NCBI RefSeq assembly: GCF_900107235.1
Contig: NZ_FNPF01000004.1
Coordinates: 1-64,000, forward strand
Reading direction: 5' to 3'
DNA from: Citreimonas salinaria
GTDB taxonomy: Bacteria > Pseudomonadota > Alphaproteobacteria > Rhodobacterales > Rhodobacteraceae
Length of the DNA: 64,000 nucleotides
The first letter of the stretch is position 1, and every line of letters begins with the position of its first letter. The translations under genes and the position numbers were made by a program. A model generated the notes under the pieces. It was not told the origin of the DNA. It saw only the letters and a list, made by a program, of their open reading frames with translations, and made no database searches. This document shows positions 52,280 to 63,408 of the stretch, piece by piece.

Positions 52280-52496
52280 GCCGCTACCTCGTTGGTTGGT
52301 GCGCGGGGTTCTTTGCGCCCCAGCGCTCGGTGCCTGTTCAAGGGCCAGCGGGCGGTGCCCCGACCCTTACCACATATGGTGCCTGTGTCGCTCAGGGGCT
52401 GTAAAGCGAAATAACGGTGACACCCGCAATAAGTTGTGGACGACCCGGGCGTCATCGCAGGATGTGGGTAGGCTCGATTGGCGGACGATCAGTCGC

Positions 52497-53044
52497 TCAC
52501 GAGGTGAACTCGGCCGCGAAGCACGTCTCGGCCACCGCCGGCGCGGCGGACAGGTCCGTCACCGCGAAAAGCTGCACGGCCAACACGGTTCCGTCGGCGG
52601 CGAGGATCCGGAAGGTCCACTCGCCTTTCACCGCCTCGTAGGGGTATTCGAACGTGAACAGGTTCAGTGAGGGATCGCCGGGCACGTAGTCCCATCCCTG
52701 CTGCGTGATGCCCTGCACCCCCATCGGCGGGTGCGTCACCTCGACTCGCGCGGCCCAAAGCGCGGGAGCCGTGCCGCCGGTGCGGATGCCGAAGCTGATG
52801 CCCGGCTCAGCCGGCACGACGTTGGTCAGCACGTCGAAGGTCCGCCCCTGCGGCACCACGTTGACCACGCCGCTTTCGGTGTCGGGCGCGATCCGTTGGC
52901 CTTCGGTTTCGATCTGGCAGATCACGCCGTAGCCGTCGAAGGTCAGGCCGTATTCGACGTCGCCCTGCGCTTGCAAGACGACGTCGCCGCCCGCGGCGGA
53001 AACCGGGGCGGCGAGCGTCAGGGCAAGGGCGAGGATTGCGCGCA

Positions 53045-53045
<1 letters not shown>
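52497..53045 (-). CDS. Small secreted protein (DUF3859-like)
   Basis: A 182-aa secreted protein. The signal peptide is residues 1-18 (VSA-AG), and the rest is beta-rich with one Cys at each end of the mature chain (ICQIE and the C-terminal ETCFAAEF), possibly a disulfide. It resembles DUF3859 proteins; that label is from memory. Start ATG 53045 shares its first base with the pckA stop (TGATG), so it is the last gene of the pckA transcript. Confidence 0.75.
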
Positions 53046-54643
<1,598 letters not shown>

Positions 54644-54984
54644 GATACCGTTCCCTCCGCCGCGCCGGACTGGCGCGCTAAAGCCACAGACGTGGCGTCG
54701 CTTGCACGAAAGCAGCGCTGCAGGCTGCCCAAGGGTTCCTTAGCATGGGGTTTTCCGGGGTGAACAGGACGCAAACACCCGGTTAGCGCAATCAGCCGCG
54801 GTTTAGCGTTAGCATCCTTCGCGGCCTGACATCGGGTGAGGCATTTTAGTCATTCGTTGGGGAAATTGCGTCAACCCTATGGCGGACGAGGGGTCTGATT
54901 CGGCGTTTTGCGTTGTTGTAAAGAGAAAATGGCCGCATACTGGCGAAAAAGTTATTGGCAACGAGAGCAGAATAGGAAAAACCC
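54644..54984. other. Divergent regulatory region between pckA and chvI
   Basis: This 341-nt gap holds both divergent promoters. It is more AT-rich than the surrounding genes near the chvI side. No gene-like frame is seen. A promoter-like pair lies at 54913-54941. No clear direct repeat typical of a ChvI box was identified by eye. Confidence 0.6.
54913..54941 (+). promoter_or_regulatory. Putative chvI promoter
   Basis: TTGTTG and CATACT with a 17-nt AT-rich spacer, about 44 nt before the chvI ATG, in the most AT-rich part of the gap. The leader would be about 37 nt, with the ribosome site AGGAAAAA. Assigned by eye. Confidence 0.4.
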
Positions 54985-55686
54985 ATGTCCAAGATCGCCC
55001 TGGTGGACGACGACAGGAACATCCTGACATCCGTGTCCATCACGCTCGAGGCCGAAGGCTTCGAGGTCGAAACCTATCATGACGGGCAGGCCGCGCTTGA
55101 TGCATTCAACAAACGGATGCCCGACATGGCGGTCTTCGACATCAAGATGCCCCGCATGGACGGCATGGACCTGCTGCAGCGCGTGCGGCAGAAGTCGCAG
55201 ATGCCGGTGATCTTCCTGACGTCGAAGGACGACGAGATCGACGAGGTGCTGGGCCTGCGCATGGGCGCCGACGATTACGTGAAGAAGCCCTTCTCGCAGC
55301 GCCTGCTGGTCGAGCGGATCCGTGCCCTGCTGCGCCGGCAGGAAGCCGTGGCCGGCGACGAGGCCGGCGAGAGCGAAGAGGCCAGGCTTATGGTGCGCGG
55401 CGCGCTGACCATGGACCCGCTGCGCCACGCGGTCACCTGGAAGGACCGCGACGTGTCGCTGACGGTGACGGAATTCCTGCTGCTGCAGGCGCTTGCCCAG
55501 CGGCCGGGCTTCGTCAAGTCGCGCGACCAGCTGATGGACGTCGCCTATGACGACCAGGTCTATGTCGACGACCGGACCATCGACAGCCACATCAAGCGGC
55601 TGCGCAAGAAGATGCGCGCGGTGGACCCGGACTTCTCGGCGATCGAGACGCTTTACGGCATCGGGTACCGCTACAACGAAGAGTGA
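54985..55686 (+). CDS. chvI: Response regulator ChvI
   Basis: A 233-aa OmpR-family DNA-binding response regulator. Receiver with D9/D10, phosphoacceptor D52 ([11 protein letters not shown]), T79 and K101 (YVKKPF); a winged-helix effector follows from about 125 with the recognition helix [16 protein letters not shown]. It is the partner of ChvG, 3 nt upstream of it, and in rhizobia governs envelope, acid and host-associated responses. The pair with hprK and PTS genes is the conserved alphaproteobacterial arrangement. Confidence 0.95.
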   Translation: MSKIALVDDDRNILTSVSITLEAEGFEVETYHDGQAALDAFNKRMPDMAVFDIKMPRMDGMDLLQRVRQKSQMPVIFLTSKDDEIDEVLGLRMGADDYVKKPFSQRLLVERIRALLRRQEAVAGDEAGESEEARLMVRGALTMDPLRHAVTWKDRDVSLTVTEFLLLQALAQRPGFVKSRDQLMDVAYDDQVYVDDRTIDSHIKRLRKKMRAVDPDFSAIETLYGIGYRYNEE

Positions 55687-55689
55687 TTT

Positions 55690-57405
55690 ATGGCCTTGGC
55701 CGAGCAAATCGATACGCGCGACGATCGACGGGATCGGCCGGACGCCGAGATCGTGCTCGGCGATGACTGGATCGCACCAGACACAACGGTGGAAAAGGAA
55801 CTGCGCGACACCCGCGCGCGCCGGTCGCGGCTGACGCTGAACCGCTCTCCGCTGACGCGCAAGATCATCACCTTCAACCTGATCGCGCTCAACATCCTGG
55901 CGGCGGGCATCCTCTGGCTCGACGGGTCGCGGGATTCGCTCGCGGTGCAGAAGGTCAATGCGCTGCAGACCGAGGTGGCGCTGGTCGCCGCCGTGATCGA
56001 GGCGGCGTTGCCGGACGATGCCACGGAACTGGTGTCGGCGGACGGCCCCGAGGTCGCCGCGATGCTTGAGGGCCTGACGCTGCGCGAGGGCACCGCGGTT
56101 CTGGTCTACGATGCCGAACGCTTCCTCGTCGGCGAAACGACCGGCACGACCGATCCGCTGGTGCCAGTCACGGACGGCGAGGGGCAACCAACGTTCATCT
56201 CCGACTTCCTGGACCGGGTCTGGCGCGCTGCGTCGGGCACGTTGTCGTGGTTCGCGGGAGCGCCCGAGCTGGTGCTGGAGGACCGGCTGCGCCGCATGCT
56301 CGAGGACGGCGATCCCGGCGTCACGCGGGTCGAGGCTGCCGGCACCGCCGGCGGCGCGCGATACTACGCCTTCAGCCCGATCCGGCAGGAAGGCGCGCTT
56401 CTGGGTTCCGTGGCGCTGGTTTCGCCCGCGCACGAGATCGACGCCGCCGTCAGTGCCGAGCGAGAGCGCGTGCTGCAGATGTTCGTCATCGCGACGTTGG
56501 TGTCCATCGGGCTCAGTCTCGTGCTGGCTTCGACCATCGCAAACCCGATCTCGGACCTTGCCGACGCCGCCGAACTGGGACGCGACCGCAACCGGAAGGC
56601 GCGCGCCGCCGGCCGCATCCGCATCCCCGACCTGACCGCGCGCCCCGACGAGATCGGGCGCCTGTCGGGCGCGCTGCGCGGCATGGTGGCGGCGCTGTAC
56701 GACCGGATCGACGGCAACGAGCAGTTCGCGGCCGACGTCGCCCACGAGATCAAGAACCCGCTGGCCAGCCTGCGCTCGGCCGTGGGGTCCCTGCGCATGG
56801 TCAAGAAGGAGGAGCACCGCACCCGCCTTCTGGACGTGATCGAGCACGACGTGCGCCGGCTCGACCGGCTGGTCAGCGACATCTCGAACGCATCGCGGCT
56901 GGATGCCGAACTGGTCAAGGAGGAAGAGCAAGAGTTCAACCTGCTGGAAATGCTCGGCAACATCACGGATTTCCTAGGCCACGACGCCGAGACCAAGGGG
57001 ATCGAGTTCATCACCGACCTGCCGCCGCGCCCCATCGCGATCCAAGGGCTCGAGGCGCGGCTGGCACAGGTCTTCGTCAACCTCATCTCGAACGCGATCA
57101 GCTTCTGCGAGGATGGCGACGCCATCCGCGTCTGGGTCCGTCGGCGTGAGGATCGCGTTCTGATCGTCGTCGAGGATACCGGTCCCGGCATCCCCGAAGA
57201 CAGCCTGACCAAGATCTTCAAGCGCTTCTACACGTCCCGCCCGCAGGCCGAGTTCGGCAACAATTCTGGCCTTGGCTTGGCCATCTCGAAGCAGATCGTC
57301 GAGGCGCATGGCGGCGTCATCTGGGCCGAGAACATCCGCCCGACCGAGGCCGACGTCACTTCCGAGCCGCTGGGCGCGCGCTTCGTCGTCGGCTTGCCGC
57401 TCTGA
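55690..57405 (+). CDS. chvG: Sensor histidine kinase ChvG (ExoS)
   Basis: A 571-aa membrane sensor. A cytosolic N-terminus (about 1-55) is followed by TM1 (about 56-78), a periplasmic stimulus domain (about 79-255), TM2 (about 258-282), a HAMP linker, then HisKA with phospho-acceptor H352 (VAHEIKNPLASLR) and HATPase with NLISNAISF, DTGPGIPED and NSGLGLAISKQIVEAHGG. All kinase boxes are complete. The periplasmic repressor ExoR known in rhizobia is not in the window. Confidence 0.95.
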   Translation: MALAEQIDTRDDRRDRPDAEIVLGDDWIAPDTTVEKELRDTRARRSRLTLNRSPLTRKIITFNLIALNILAAGILWLDGSRDSLAVQKVNALQTEVALVAAVIEAALPDDATELVSADGPEVAAMLEGLTLREGTAVLVYDAERFLVGETTGTTDPLVPVTDGEGQPTFISDFLDRVWRAASGTLSWFAGAPELVLEDRLRRMLEDGDPGVTRVEAAGTAGGARYYAFSPIRQEGALLGSVALVSPAHEIDAAVSAERERVLQMFVIATLVSIGLSLVLASTIANPISDLADAAELGRDRNRKARAAGRIRIPDLTARPDEIGRLSGALRGMVAALYDRIDGNEQFAADVAHEIKNPLASLRSAVGSLRMVKKEEHRTRLLDVIEHDVRRLDRLVSDISNASRLDAELVKEEEQEFNLLEMLGNITDFLGHDAETKGIEFITDLPPRPIAIQGLEARLAQVFVNLISNAISFCEDGDAIRVWVRRREDRVLIVVEDTGPGIPEDSLTKIFKRFYTSRPQAEFGNNSGLGLAISKQIVEAHGGVIWAENIRPTEADVTSEPLGARFVVGLPL

Positions 57406-57407
57406 CG

Positions 57408-57836
57408 ATGGCCGACGCGCAGCCCGCCATCCTGCACGCCAGTGCCGTCGCCCTGAAAGGGCGCGGCCTGCTGATCCGGGGCGCGTCGGGCAGCGGCAAG
57501 TCCGGCCTAGCCCTGCAACTGATGGCGCTCGGCGCGAGCCTGGTGGCGGACGATCGCGTCGTGGTCACCCGCGACGGCGCGCAGGTGCGGCTGGGCGCGC
57601 CCGACACGATCCGGGGCCGGATCGAGGCGCGCGGTGTCGGCATTCTGCACGCCGACACCGCACGCGATGCCGCGCTTGCGGCGGTCGTCGACCTGGACAC
57701 GGTCGAGTCCGACCGGCTGCCGCCGCACCGCGTGACCGATATCCTCGGCGTTGCCGTAGCGCTCATTCACAACTGCGCGCACCCCTCTTTTCCGGCGGCG
57801 CTGCGTCAATATCTGATCGCCGGAAGGGAAACGTGA
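57408..57836 (+). CDS. hprK: HPr kinase/phosphorylase, short C-terminal-domain form
   Basis: A 142-aa HprK that phosphorylates HPr at the regulatory Ser. The P-loop GASGSGKSG (25-33) is intact and LVADDR (the next catalytic box) and GRIEARGVGIL are present. It is about half the length of the firmicute enzyme, lacking the N-terminal domain, which is usual for alphaproteobacteria. It follows chvG by 2 nt and overlaps rapZ by 4 nt. Confidence 0.95.
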   Translation: MADAQPAILHASAVALKGRGLLIRGASGSGKSGLALQLMALGASLVADDRVVVTRDGAQVRLGAPDTIRGRIEARGVGILHADTARDAALAAVVDLDTVESDRLPPHRVTDILGVAVALIHNCAHPSFPAALRQYLIAGRET

Positions 57837-58762
57837 AAATGGCGGTTCAGGATAAGTTGCGCGTCGTGCTGGTCACCGGCCCGTCGGGCGCCGGCCGCGC
57901 GACGGCGATCAACGCGCTGGAGGATTTCGGATATGAGGCGATCGACAACATCCCGCTGACGCTGATCCCGCGGCTGGTCGAAGGGCCGTTCCAGGCGCTG
58001 CGGCCCCTGGCGCTGGGCATCGACACGCGCAACCGCGATTTCAGCGCCGAAGGCGTTCTGGCGCTGCATCGCCAGTTGTCGTCCTCGGCGGGTATCCAGG
58101 TGGATCTGCTGTACTTGGATTGCGGCGCCGACATCCTCGAACGGCGGTACTCCGAGACGCGGCGCAGGCACCCGATGGCGCCGGAGGGCACCCCGCGCGA
58201 AGGCATCCTGCGCGAGTTCGCGCTGTTCGAGACGGTCCGCCCCAACGCCGACATCATCGTCGACACGACGCACCTGACCCCGCACGACCTGCGCTCGACG
58301 CTCGAACCGTGGTTCGCGGCGTCGGCTGGGCTGGGCATGGCGATCTCGCTGGAATCGTTTTCGTACAAGCGCGGCCTGCCGCAGGGGCTGGACATGGCGT
58401 TCGACTGCCGGTTCCTGCGCAATCCGCACTGGCAGCCGGATCTCCGTGCCCTGACGGGTCTGGACGATGCGGTCGCGGCGCACGTGGATGGCGATCCGCG
58501 GCATGCGGCCTTCGCGTCGCATCTGCTGGGACTGATCCGCTTCGTCCTCCCCGAGGCTCAGGCCGAGGGAAAGGCGCATCTGACGCTCGGTTTCGGCTGC
58601 ACGGGTGGCAAGCACCGATCGGTGGCGATGACCGAGACCGTCGCGCGCGCCCTTTCAGCGGACGGTTGGCGGGTATCGACGCGGCACCGTGAACTCGAGC
58701 GGCGTGGTCTTCTCTCCTCCGGGGCGGGCGCTCCGGACGAACAGGAAAAGGTACTTCCGTGA
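57833..58762 (+). CDS. rapZ: RapZ, nucleotide-binding RNA-adaptor-family protein
   Basis: A 309-aa RapZ/YvcJ family protein. In E. coli it controls glucosamine-6-phosphate synthesis through the small RNA GlmZ; in alphaproteobacteria its targets are less certain. N-terminal P-loop reads GPSGAGRAT (about 16-24), with Arg replacing the usual Lys. C-terminal blocks GFGCTGGKHRSV and the DCRFLRNPHW region are typical. Start is GTG 57833, with GGAAGGG 5 nt upstream and overlapping the hprK stop; ATG 57839 is the alternative. Confidence 0.92.
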   Translation: MKMAVQDKLRVVLVTGPSGAGRATAINALEDFGYEAIDNIPLTLIPRLVEGPFQALRPLALGIDTRNRDFSAEGVLALHRQLSSSAGIQVDLLYLDCGADILERRYSETRRRHPMAPEGTPREGILREFALFETVRPNADIIVDTTHLTPHDLRSTLEPWFAASAGLGMAISLESFSYKRGLPQGLDMAFDCRFLRNPHWQPDLRALTGLDDAVAAHVDGDPRHAAFASHLLGLIRFVLPEAQAEGKAHLTLGFGCTGGKHRSVAMTETVARALSADGWRVSTRHRELERRGLLSSGAGAPDEQEKVLP

Positions 58763-59157
58763 TCGGGATCGTGATCGTCGCCCACGGAGGCCTTGCGCGC
58801 GAGTATCTCGCGGCGGTCGAGCACGTGATGGGTCCACAGACTGCCATGCAGGCAATCTCCATCGAGGCCGATTGCGACCGCGCCCGAAAGCAGGACGAGA
58901 TCTGCGCCGCCGCGGATGCCGTCGATGCGGGCCACGGCGTGGTCATCGTGACCGACATGTTCGGAGGGTCTCCGTCGAACCTGAGCTTGCGGGCCTGCGT
59001 ACCGGAAAACCGCCGCATCCTGTATGGCGCGAACCTGCCGCTGCTGATCAAGCTGGCGCGGTCGCGGCGCAAGTCGGTCAACGACGCGGTGGGCGCGGCC
59101 CTGGAGGCGGGCCGGAAGTACATTGACAGCCAAGACATTACGCCGGAATTTCCTTAG
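58759..59157 (+). CDS. PTS mannose/fructose-type EIIA domain protein
   Basis: A 132-aa EIIA of the mannose family, phosphorylated at H9 (IVAHGGLARE) by HPr. The TDMFGGSPSNLSL block confirms the fold. In alphaproteobacteria this EIIA has no transport partner (no EIIB/EIIC in the window) and acts as a regulator of other targets. Start is GTG 58759, overlapping the rapZ stop. ptsH follows after 31 nt. Confidence 0.93.
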   Translation: MIGIVIVAHGGLAREYLAAVEHVMGPQTAMQAISIEADCDRARKQDEICAAADAVDAGHGVVIVTDMFGGSPSNLSLRACVPENRRILYGANLPLLIKLARSRRKSVNDAVGAALEAGRKYIDSQDITPEFP

Positions 59158-59188
59158 GCTTCGGGCCGGGGCCAGAGGAGGGCCGTCG

Positions 59189-59467
59189 ATGACTCAGAGC
59201 GCGCGCCGCGCCTTGCGGATCGTGAACGAGAAGGGGCTGCATGCCCGCGCGTCGGCGAAACTGGTCGAGGTCGTCGAGATGTACGAGGCCTCGGCCGAGG
59301 TCGGGCGCGACGGCGTGCAGGCCTCGGGGGACAGCATCATGGGGCTTCTCATGCTGGCAGCCGCCAAGGGAACGACCATCGAGGTGCAGACGCGCGGGCC
59401 GGACGCCGAAGCGCTGGCGGAGGCGATCGAGAGGCTGGTCGCGAACCGCTTCGGGGAAGAGTGCTGA
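59189..59467 (+). CDS. ptsH: Phosphocarrier protein HPr
   Basis: A 92-aa HPr. Phospho-acceptor H18 in GLHARAS, and regulatory S48 in GDSIMGLLML, the site for the HprK encoded 1.4 kb upstream. Ribosome site GAGGAG at 59176-59181. EI (ptsP/ptsI) is not in the window. With hprK and EIIA it forms a regulatory, not sugar-transporting, phosphorelay. A convergent 180-nt gap follows. Confidence 0.96.
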   Translation: MTQSARRALRIVNEKGLHARASAKLVEVVEMYEASAEVGRDGVQASGDSIMGLLMLAAAKGTTIEVQTRGPDAEALAEAIERLVANRFGEEC

Positions 59468-59555
59468 ACGCGATCTGATCGCATCGCGGAGCGCAGGACA
59501 GAGACTGGCTTGAGGTCGGAAACGGCTGACGCCGCCTTTGGGGTGCCGTGCCTGC

Positions 59556-59579
59556 GCCTGATCCCTGGCCTGATCCCTG
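59556..59579. repeat. Tandem duplication of a 12-mer
   Basis: GCCTGATCCCTG occurs twice in a row without a gap, in the 180-nt region (59468-59647) between convergent ptsH and hbd. No gene or clear terminator is in the region, apart from a weak 5-bp stem at 59601-59615. Likely a replication-slippage duplication. Confidence 0.7.
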
Positions 59580-59647
59580 CCGGTCCGGAGGCTGACGCTC
59601 GTCCCGTTCGGGGACCTCGCCCCACCCACCGTCCCTTGGGCGCCGTG

Positions 59648-60523
59648 CTAGCGGGTCGGCACCGGGGTCTCGCCGCGGTAATCGTAGAAACCGCGCCCGG
59701 TCTTGCGGCCCAGCCAACCGGCCTCGACATACTTGGTCAGAAGGGGGCAGGGACGGTACTTGGTATCGGCCAGGCCGTCGTGAAGGACGTTCATGATCGC
59801 GAGGCACGTGTCCAGCCCGATAAAATCCGCCAATTCGAGCGGACCCATCGGATGGTTCGCGCCCAGCTTCATCGACTGGTCGATCGAGTTCACGTTGCCG
59901 ACGCCTTCGTAGAGCGTGTAGACGGCCTCGTTGATCATCGGCATCAAGATGCGGTTGACGATGAAGGCCGGAAAATCCTCGGCGCTGGCGGCCGTCTTTC
60001 CCAGCTTCTCGACCACGGCGAGGCAGGCCTTGTAGGTCTCGTGGTCGGTGGCGATGCCGCGGATCAGCTCGACCAGCTGCATCACCGGCACCGGGTTCAT
60101 GAAGTGGAAGCCCATGAACTTCTCGGGCCGGTCCGTGCGCGAGGCGAGCCGCGTGATCGAGATCGACGAGGTGTTCGACGTCAGGATCGTGTGCTCGGCC
60201 AGCGCGGGCTTCAGCGTTTCGAAGATCTGGTTCTTGACGTCTTCGCGTTCGGTCGCGGCCTCGATGATCAGGTCGCTGCGGCCCAGATCGGTCAGGGTCA
60301 GCGTCGTGCTGATGCGGGCCAGTGCCGTGTCGCGCTCGGCTTGGGTGATCTTGTCGCGGCTGACTTGCCGATCGAGATTTTTCGTGATGATCGACAGGCC
60401 CTTGTCGAGCGCATCCTGGCTGATATCGCTGAGCATCACGTCGTAGCCGGCAAGCGACATCACGTGCGCGATGCCGTTGCCCATCTGGCCGGCGCCGACG
60501 ACGCCGATGCTCTTGATCTCCAT
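59648..60523 (-). CDS. 3-hydroxybutyryl-CoA dehydrogenase
   Basis: A 291-aa NAD(P)-dependent 3-hydroxyacyl-CoA dehydrogenase. Rossmann motif GVVGAGQMGNGIAHV (7-21), AATEREDVKNQIF, the catalytic His in GFHFMNPVPVMQLVE and the C-terminal helical domain with GPLELADFIGLDTCL are in place. It matches the single-domain short-chain (hydroxybutyryl) type used in butyrate/PHB metabolism. The etfBA genes are 1 kb away on the same strand, separated by a plus-strand DUF6473 gene. Confidence 0.95.
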   Translation of the reverse strand: MEIKSIGVVGAGQMGNGIAHVMSLAGYDVMLSDISQDALDKGLSIITKNLDRQVSRDKITQAERDTALARISTTLTLTDLGRSDLIIEAATEREDVKNQIFETLKPALAEHTILTSNTSSISITRLASRTDRPEKFMGFHFMNPVPVMQLVELIRGIATDHETYKACLAVVEKLGKTAASAEDFPAFIVNRILMPMINEAVYTLYEGVGNVNSIDQSMKLGANHPMGPLELADFIGLDTCLAIMNVLHDGLADTKYRPCPLLTKYVEAGWLGRKTGRGFYDYRGETPVPTR

Positions 60524-60678
60524 GACGCACCCCTTCGTGTTCGCGGCGCACCATAGGCCCGGCCGGCGGGCGGCTGCAAGGCGCTGGCGCGCCGGAAGAC
60601 GCGCATTTTCGGTTTCATCCTTTGTTCGGGTTTTGCTTCGATGCTGGTGCAGTGAAGCTTGGGCCGGGGGTGGCGGCG

Positions 60679-61503
60679 ATGGGTGTGATGGGATCGGGTG
60701 GTTCCGCGCTCGATTACGATTTTTGCCGATATGGCGAAAGCCGGGTGCGCTTTCGCGGGCCGGCGCGCGATCTGGACGGCGACTACGTTGCCTTCGCGGG
60801 CGGCACGGATACGTTCGGATTGTTCGTGCCCGTGCCGTTTCCCGACCTGATCGAGGAGGAGATCGGGCTGGCTTGCGTGAATCTGGGTGTGGTCAACGCC
60901 GGACCGGGCCTGTTCCTGAACGACCCGGCCGCTCGGGCGAGCGTGCGGGAAGCAAAGGCAACGGTTTTGCAGATGATGGGCGCGCAGAACCTGACGAACG
61001 CCCATTACAGCGTGCATCCCCGGCGAAACGACCGCTTCCTGCGCGCGTCGGACGCGCTGGTATCGCTCTTTCCCGAGATCGACTTCACCGAGTTCCACTA
61101 CACGCGTCACATGCTCTCGGCTCTGGAATACGTGTCGCCCCATCGCTTCCGCATGGTGCTGCACGATCTGCGCAGCACGTGGGAGCAGCACATGACGCGC
61201 CTGATCGCCGCTGCGGGTGGTCCGGTTATCCTCTTGCGGTTCGCGACCGGCGAATCCCCGGGCGAAACAGATGACGCCCTGGCTCGCGATCCCGGGCTGG
61301 TCGACGGACCCATGGTGGCGCGGCTGGCGCAAAAGGCATTCGCTCTGGTCGACGTCGAAGACCTGCGCGACCGGGACACGACCTGGGGTAAAGTGCATCG
61401 CGCGCACGAGGTTGCCGCCGCGCGGGAATGCCTGGGCCCGGAGGCGCATGAACGCGCCGCCGAAGCGCTGGTTGGTCCGCTGCGTGCTGCGCTGGCACGG
61501 TGA
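60679..61503 (+). CDS. DUF6473-type protein
   Basis: A 274-aa cytosolic protein, function unknown. It opens [22 protein letters not shown] and has [14 protein letters not shown], a [14 protein letters not shown] segment and [13 protein letters not shown], all of which I recall from the DUF6473 family of Rhodobacterales, located beside ETF genes. The GGTDTFG turn and a late GPxxLLRFATG segment resemble a SGNH/sulfotransferase-like fold but no catalytic set is clear. Start ATG 60679 has GGGGGTGG; ATG 60688, GTG 60652 and TTG 60622 are alternatives. Confidence 0.78.
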   Translation: MGVMGSGGSALDYDFCRYGESRVRFRGPARDLDGDYVAFAGGTDTFGLFVPVPFPDLIEEEIGLACVNLGVVNAGPGLFLNDPAARASVREAKATVLQMMGAQNLTNAHYSVHPRRNDRFLRASDALVSLFPEIDFTEFHYTRHMLSALEYVSPHRFRMVLHDLRSTWEQHMTRLIAAAGGPVILLRFATGESPGETDDALARDPGLVDGPMVARLAQKAFALVDVEDLRDRDTTWGKVHRAHEVAAARECLGPEAHERAAEALVGPLRAALAR

Positions 61504-61528
61504 CGGACAGCGCCGCGGAGCAACAAGA

Positions 61529-61553
61529 AAGGCCCGCCGAAGGGGCGGGCCTT
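61529..61553 (-). terminator. Rho-independent terminator for etfBA, shared with the DUF6473 gene
   Basis: AAGGCCCGCC-GAAGG-GGCGGGCCTT is a perfect 10-bp stem in the 70-nt gap between convergent genes. On the minus strand it is followed by TCTTGTTG, fitting termination of etfBA. Confidence 0.82.
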
Positions 61554-61573
61554 CAACAGCGGGTCGATCCTCG

Positions 61574-62500
61574 TCAGAGCTTCTCGGTCAGTTCCGGCAC
61601 GGCTTCGAACAGGTCCGCCACCAGGCCGTAATCGGCGACTTGGAAAATCGGCGCCTCTTCGTCCTTGTTGATCGCCACGATGACCTTGCTGTCCTTCATG
61701 CCCGCGAGGTGCTGGATCGCCCCCGAGATGCCAAGCGCGATGTACAGATCGGGTGCGACCACCTTGCCGGTCTGGCCGACCTGCCAGTCATTCGGCGCGA
61801 AGCCGGAATCGACCGCCGCGCGCGACGCGCCCACGGCTGCGCCGAGCTTGTCCGCCAGCTTCTCGACGATGGCGAAGTTCTCTTCCGAGCCGATGCCGCG
61901 CCCGCCCGACACGACGATCCCGGCCGAGGTCAGCTCGGGGCGGTCGCTCTCGGCCAGCTTGTCCTCGACCCATTCCGACAGGCCCGGATCGCCGGCGGCG
62001 GCGACGTCCTCGACGCTGGCCGAGCCATCCATAGCGACGGCGTCGTAGGTCGAGGTCCGCACCGACATCACCTTGGTCGCGTCGGCGGACTTCACCGTCT
62101 GAATGGCGTTTCCGGCATAGACGGGGCGCTCGAACGTGTCGGCGTCGATCACCTTGGTGACGTCGGTGATGACCATCACGTCAAGCAGGGCGGCGACGCG
62201 CGGCAGGATGTTCTTCGCGTCGGTGGTGGCGGGGGCAACGATGTGGCTGTAGTCGCCCGCCATGCTCACGATCAGGTCGGCTACGGGCTCGGCCAGCCGG
62301 TGGCCGTACAGCGCATCCTCGGCCACGAGGACCTTTGCCGCGCCGGACAGCTTGGCCGCCTCGGCGGCGGCATCCTTCGCCTTCGCCGCGGCGCAGAGCA
62401 CGGTCACGTCGCCCAGATGAGCCGCGGCTTTCATCGCCTTGGCGGTCGCGTCGACGGACAGGACGCCATCGGAAATCTCTGCTATCAGAAGTACGGCCAT
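61574..62500 (-). CDS. etfA: Electron-transfer flavoprotein subunit alpha
   Basis: A 308-aa FAD-binding subunit of ETF, which takes electrons from acyl-CoA and other dehydrogenases and passes them to ETF-ubiquinone oxidoreductase. The C-terminal FAD domain carries [51 protein letters not shown] and [11 protein letters not shown]. Start ATG 62500 shares one base with the etfB stop (TGATG). Confidence 0.97.
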   Translation of the reverse strand: MAVLLIAEISDGVLSVDATAKAMKAAAHLGDVTVLCAAAKAKDAAAEAAKLSGAAKVLVAEDALYGHRLAEPVADLIVSMAGDYSHIVAPATTDAKNILPRVAALLDVMVITDVTKVIDADTFERPVYAGNAIQTVKSADATKVMSVRTSTYDAVAMDGSASVEDVAAAGDPGLSEWVEDKLAESDRPELTSAGIVVSGGRGIGSEENFAIVEKLADKLGAAVGASRAAVDSGFAPNDWQVGQTGKVVAPDLYIALGISGAIQHLAGMKDSKVIVAINKDEEAPIFQVADYGLVADLFEAVPELTEKL

Positions 62501-63258
62501 CACACAGCTCCCGTTTCTTTGAGCTTCGCCACCAGTTCGTCGACCGAGCCGACCATGATGCCGGCCGCGCGCCCGGCGGGTTCGGCGGTCTCGACCACGG
62601 TCAGGCGCGGGGTCACGTCGACGCCAAGATCGGCGGCGGTCTTCTCGTCCAGCGGTTTCTTCTTCGCCTTCATGATGTTCGGCAGCGAGGCGTAGCGCGG
62701 CTCGTTCAGGCGCAGGTCCGTGGTGATGACGGTGGGCATCTTCACCTTGATGGTCTGCAGGCCGCCATCGACCTCGCGTGTGACCACGGCGTTCTCGCCG
62801 TCGATGTCGACCTTGTTGGCATAGGTCGCCTGGCTCCAGCCCAGCAGGGCCGAGAGCATCTGGCCGGTCGCGCCCAGGTCGTTGTCGATCGCCTGCTTGC
62901 CGCAGATCACCAGGCCGGGCTTCTCGTCCTCGATCACCTTGGCGAGGATCTTGGCCACCGCCAGCGGCTCGATGTCGGTGTGCACGTCGTCGGCGGCCAC
63001 GATCAGGATCGCGCGGTCGGCACCCATGGCCAGCGCGGTGCGCAGTGTCTCCTGCGCCTGCTTGACGCCGATCGAGACGGCGACCACCTCGTCGGCCTTG
63101 CCGGCCTCCTTGAGGCGGATGGCTTCCTCGACGGCGATCTCGTCGAACGGGTTCATCGACATCTTGACGTTGGCGAGATCGACCCCCGAGCCGTCCGCCT
63201 TCACGCGGACCTTCACGTTGTAGTCGATCACGCGCTTGACAGGTACCAGTACCTTCAT
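62500..63258 (-). CDS. etfB: Electron-transfer flavoprotein subunit beta
   Basis: A 252-aa ETF beta subunit with bound [23 protein letters not shown] at the start, [16 protein letters not shown], the ETF-beta signature around [31 protein letters not shown] (the loop recognised by dehydrogenases) are clear. Start ATG 63258 has AGAGGAAG. It is first in etfBA, whose product serves beta-oxidation, in keeping with the nearby hydroxybutyryl-CoA dehydrogenase. Confidence 0.97.
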   Translation of the reverse strand: MKVLVPVKRVIDYNVKVRVKADGSGVDLANVKMSMNPFDEIAVEEAIRLKEAGKADEVVAVSIGVKQAQETLRTALAMGADRAILIVAADDVHTDIEPLAVAKILAKVIEDEKPGLVICGKQAIDNDLGATGQMLSALLGWSQATYANKVDIDGENAVVTREVDGGLQTIKVKMPTVITTDLRLNEPRYASLPNIMKAKKKPLDEKTAADLGVDVTPRLTVVETAEPAGRAAGIMVGSVDELVAKLKETGAV

Positions 63259-63408
63259 TGGCTTCCTCTTCCCTTGTCCGGCGCGGCCCGGCCGCGCGAT
63301 GCGTCTGGGGGCGTTGATAGCGCGCGTGGAACCGGGGAAACAGGGCAAAATCGACGCGGCTTGCGCATCGGACGCGGCGTTCGCGGCTATTGACGCCGTC
63401 AGATCCGG

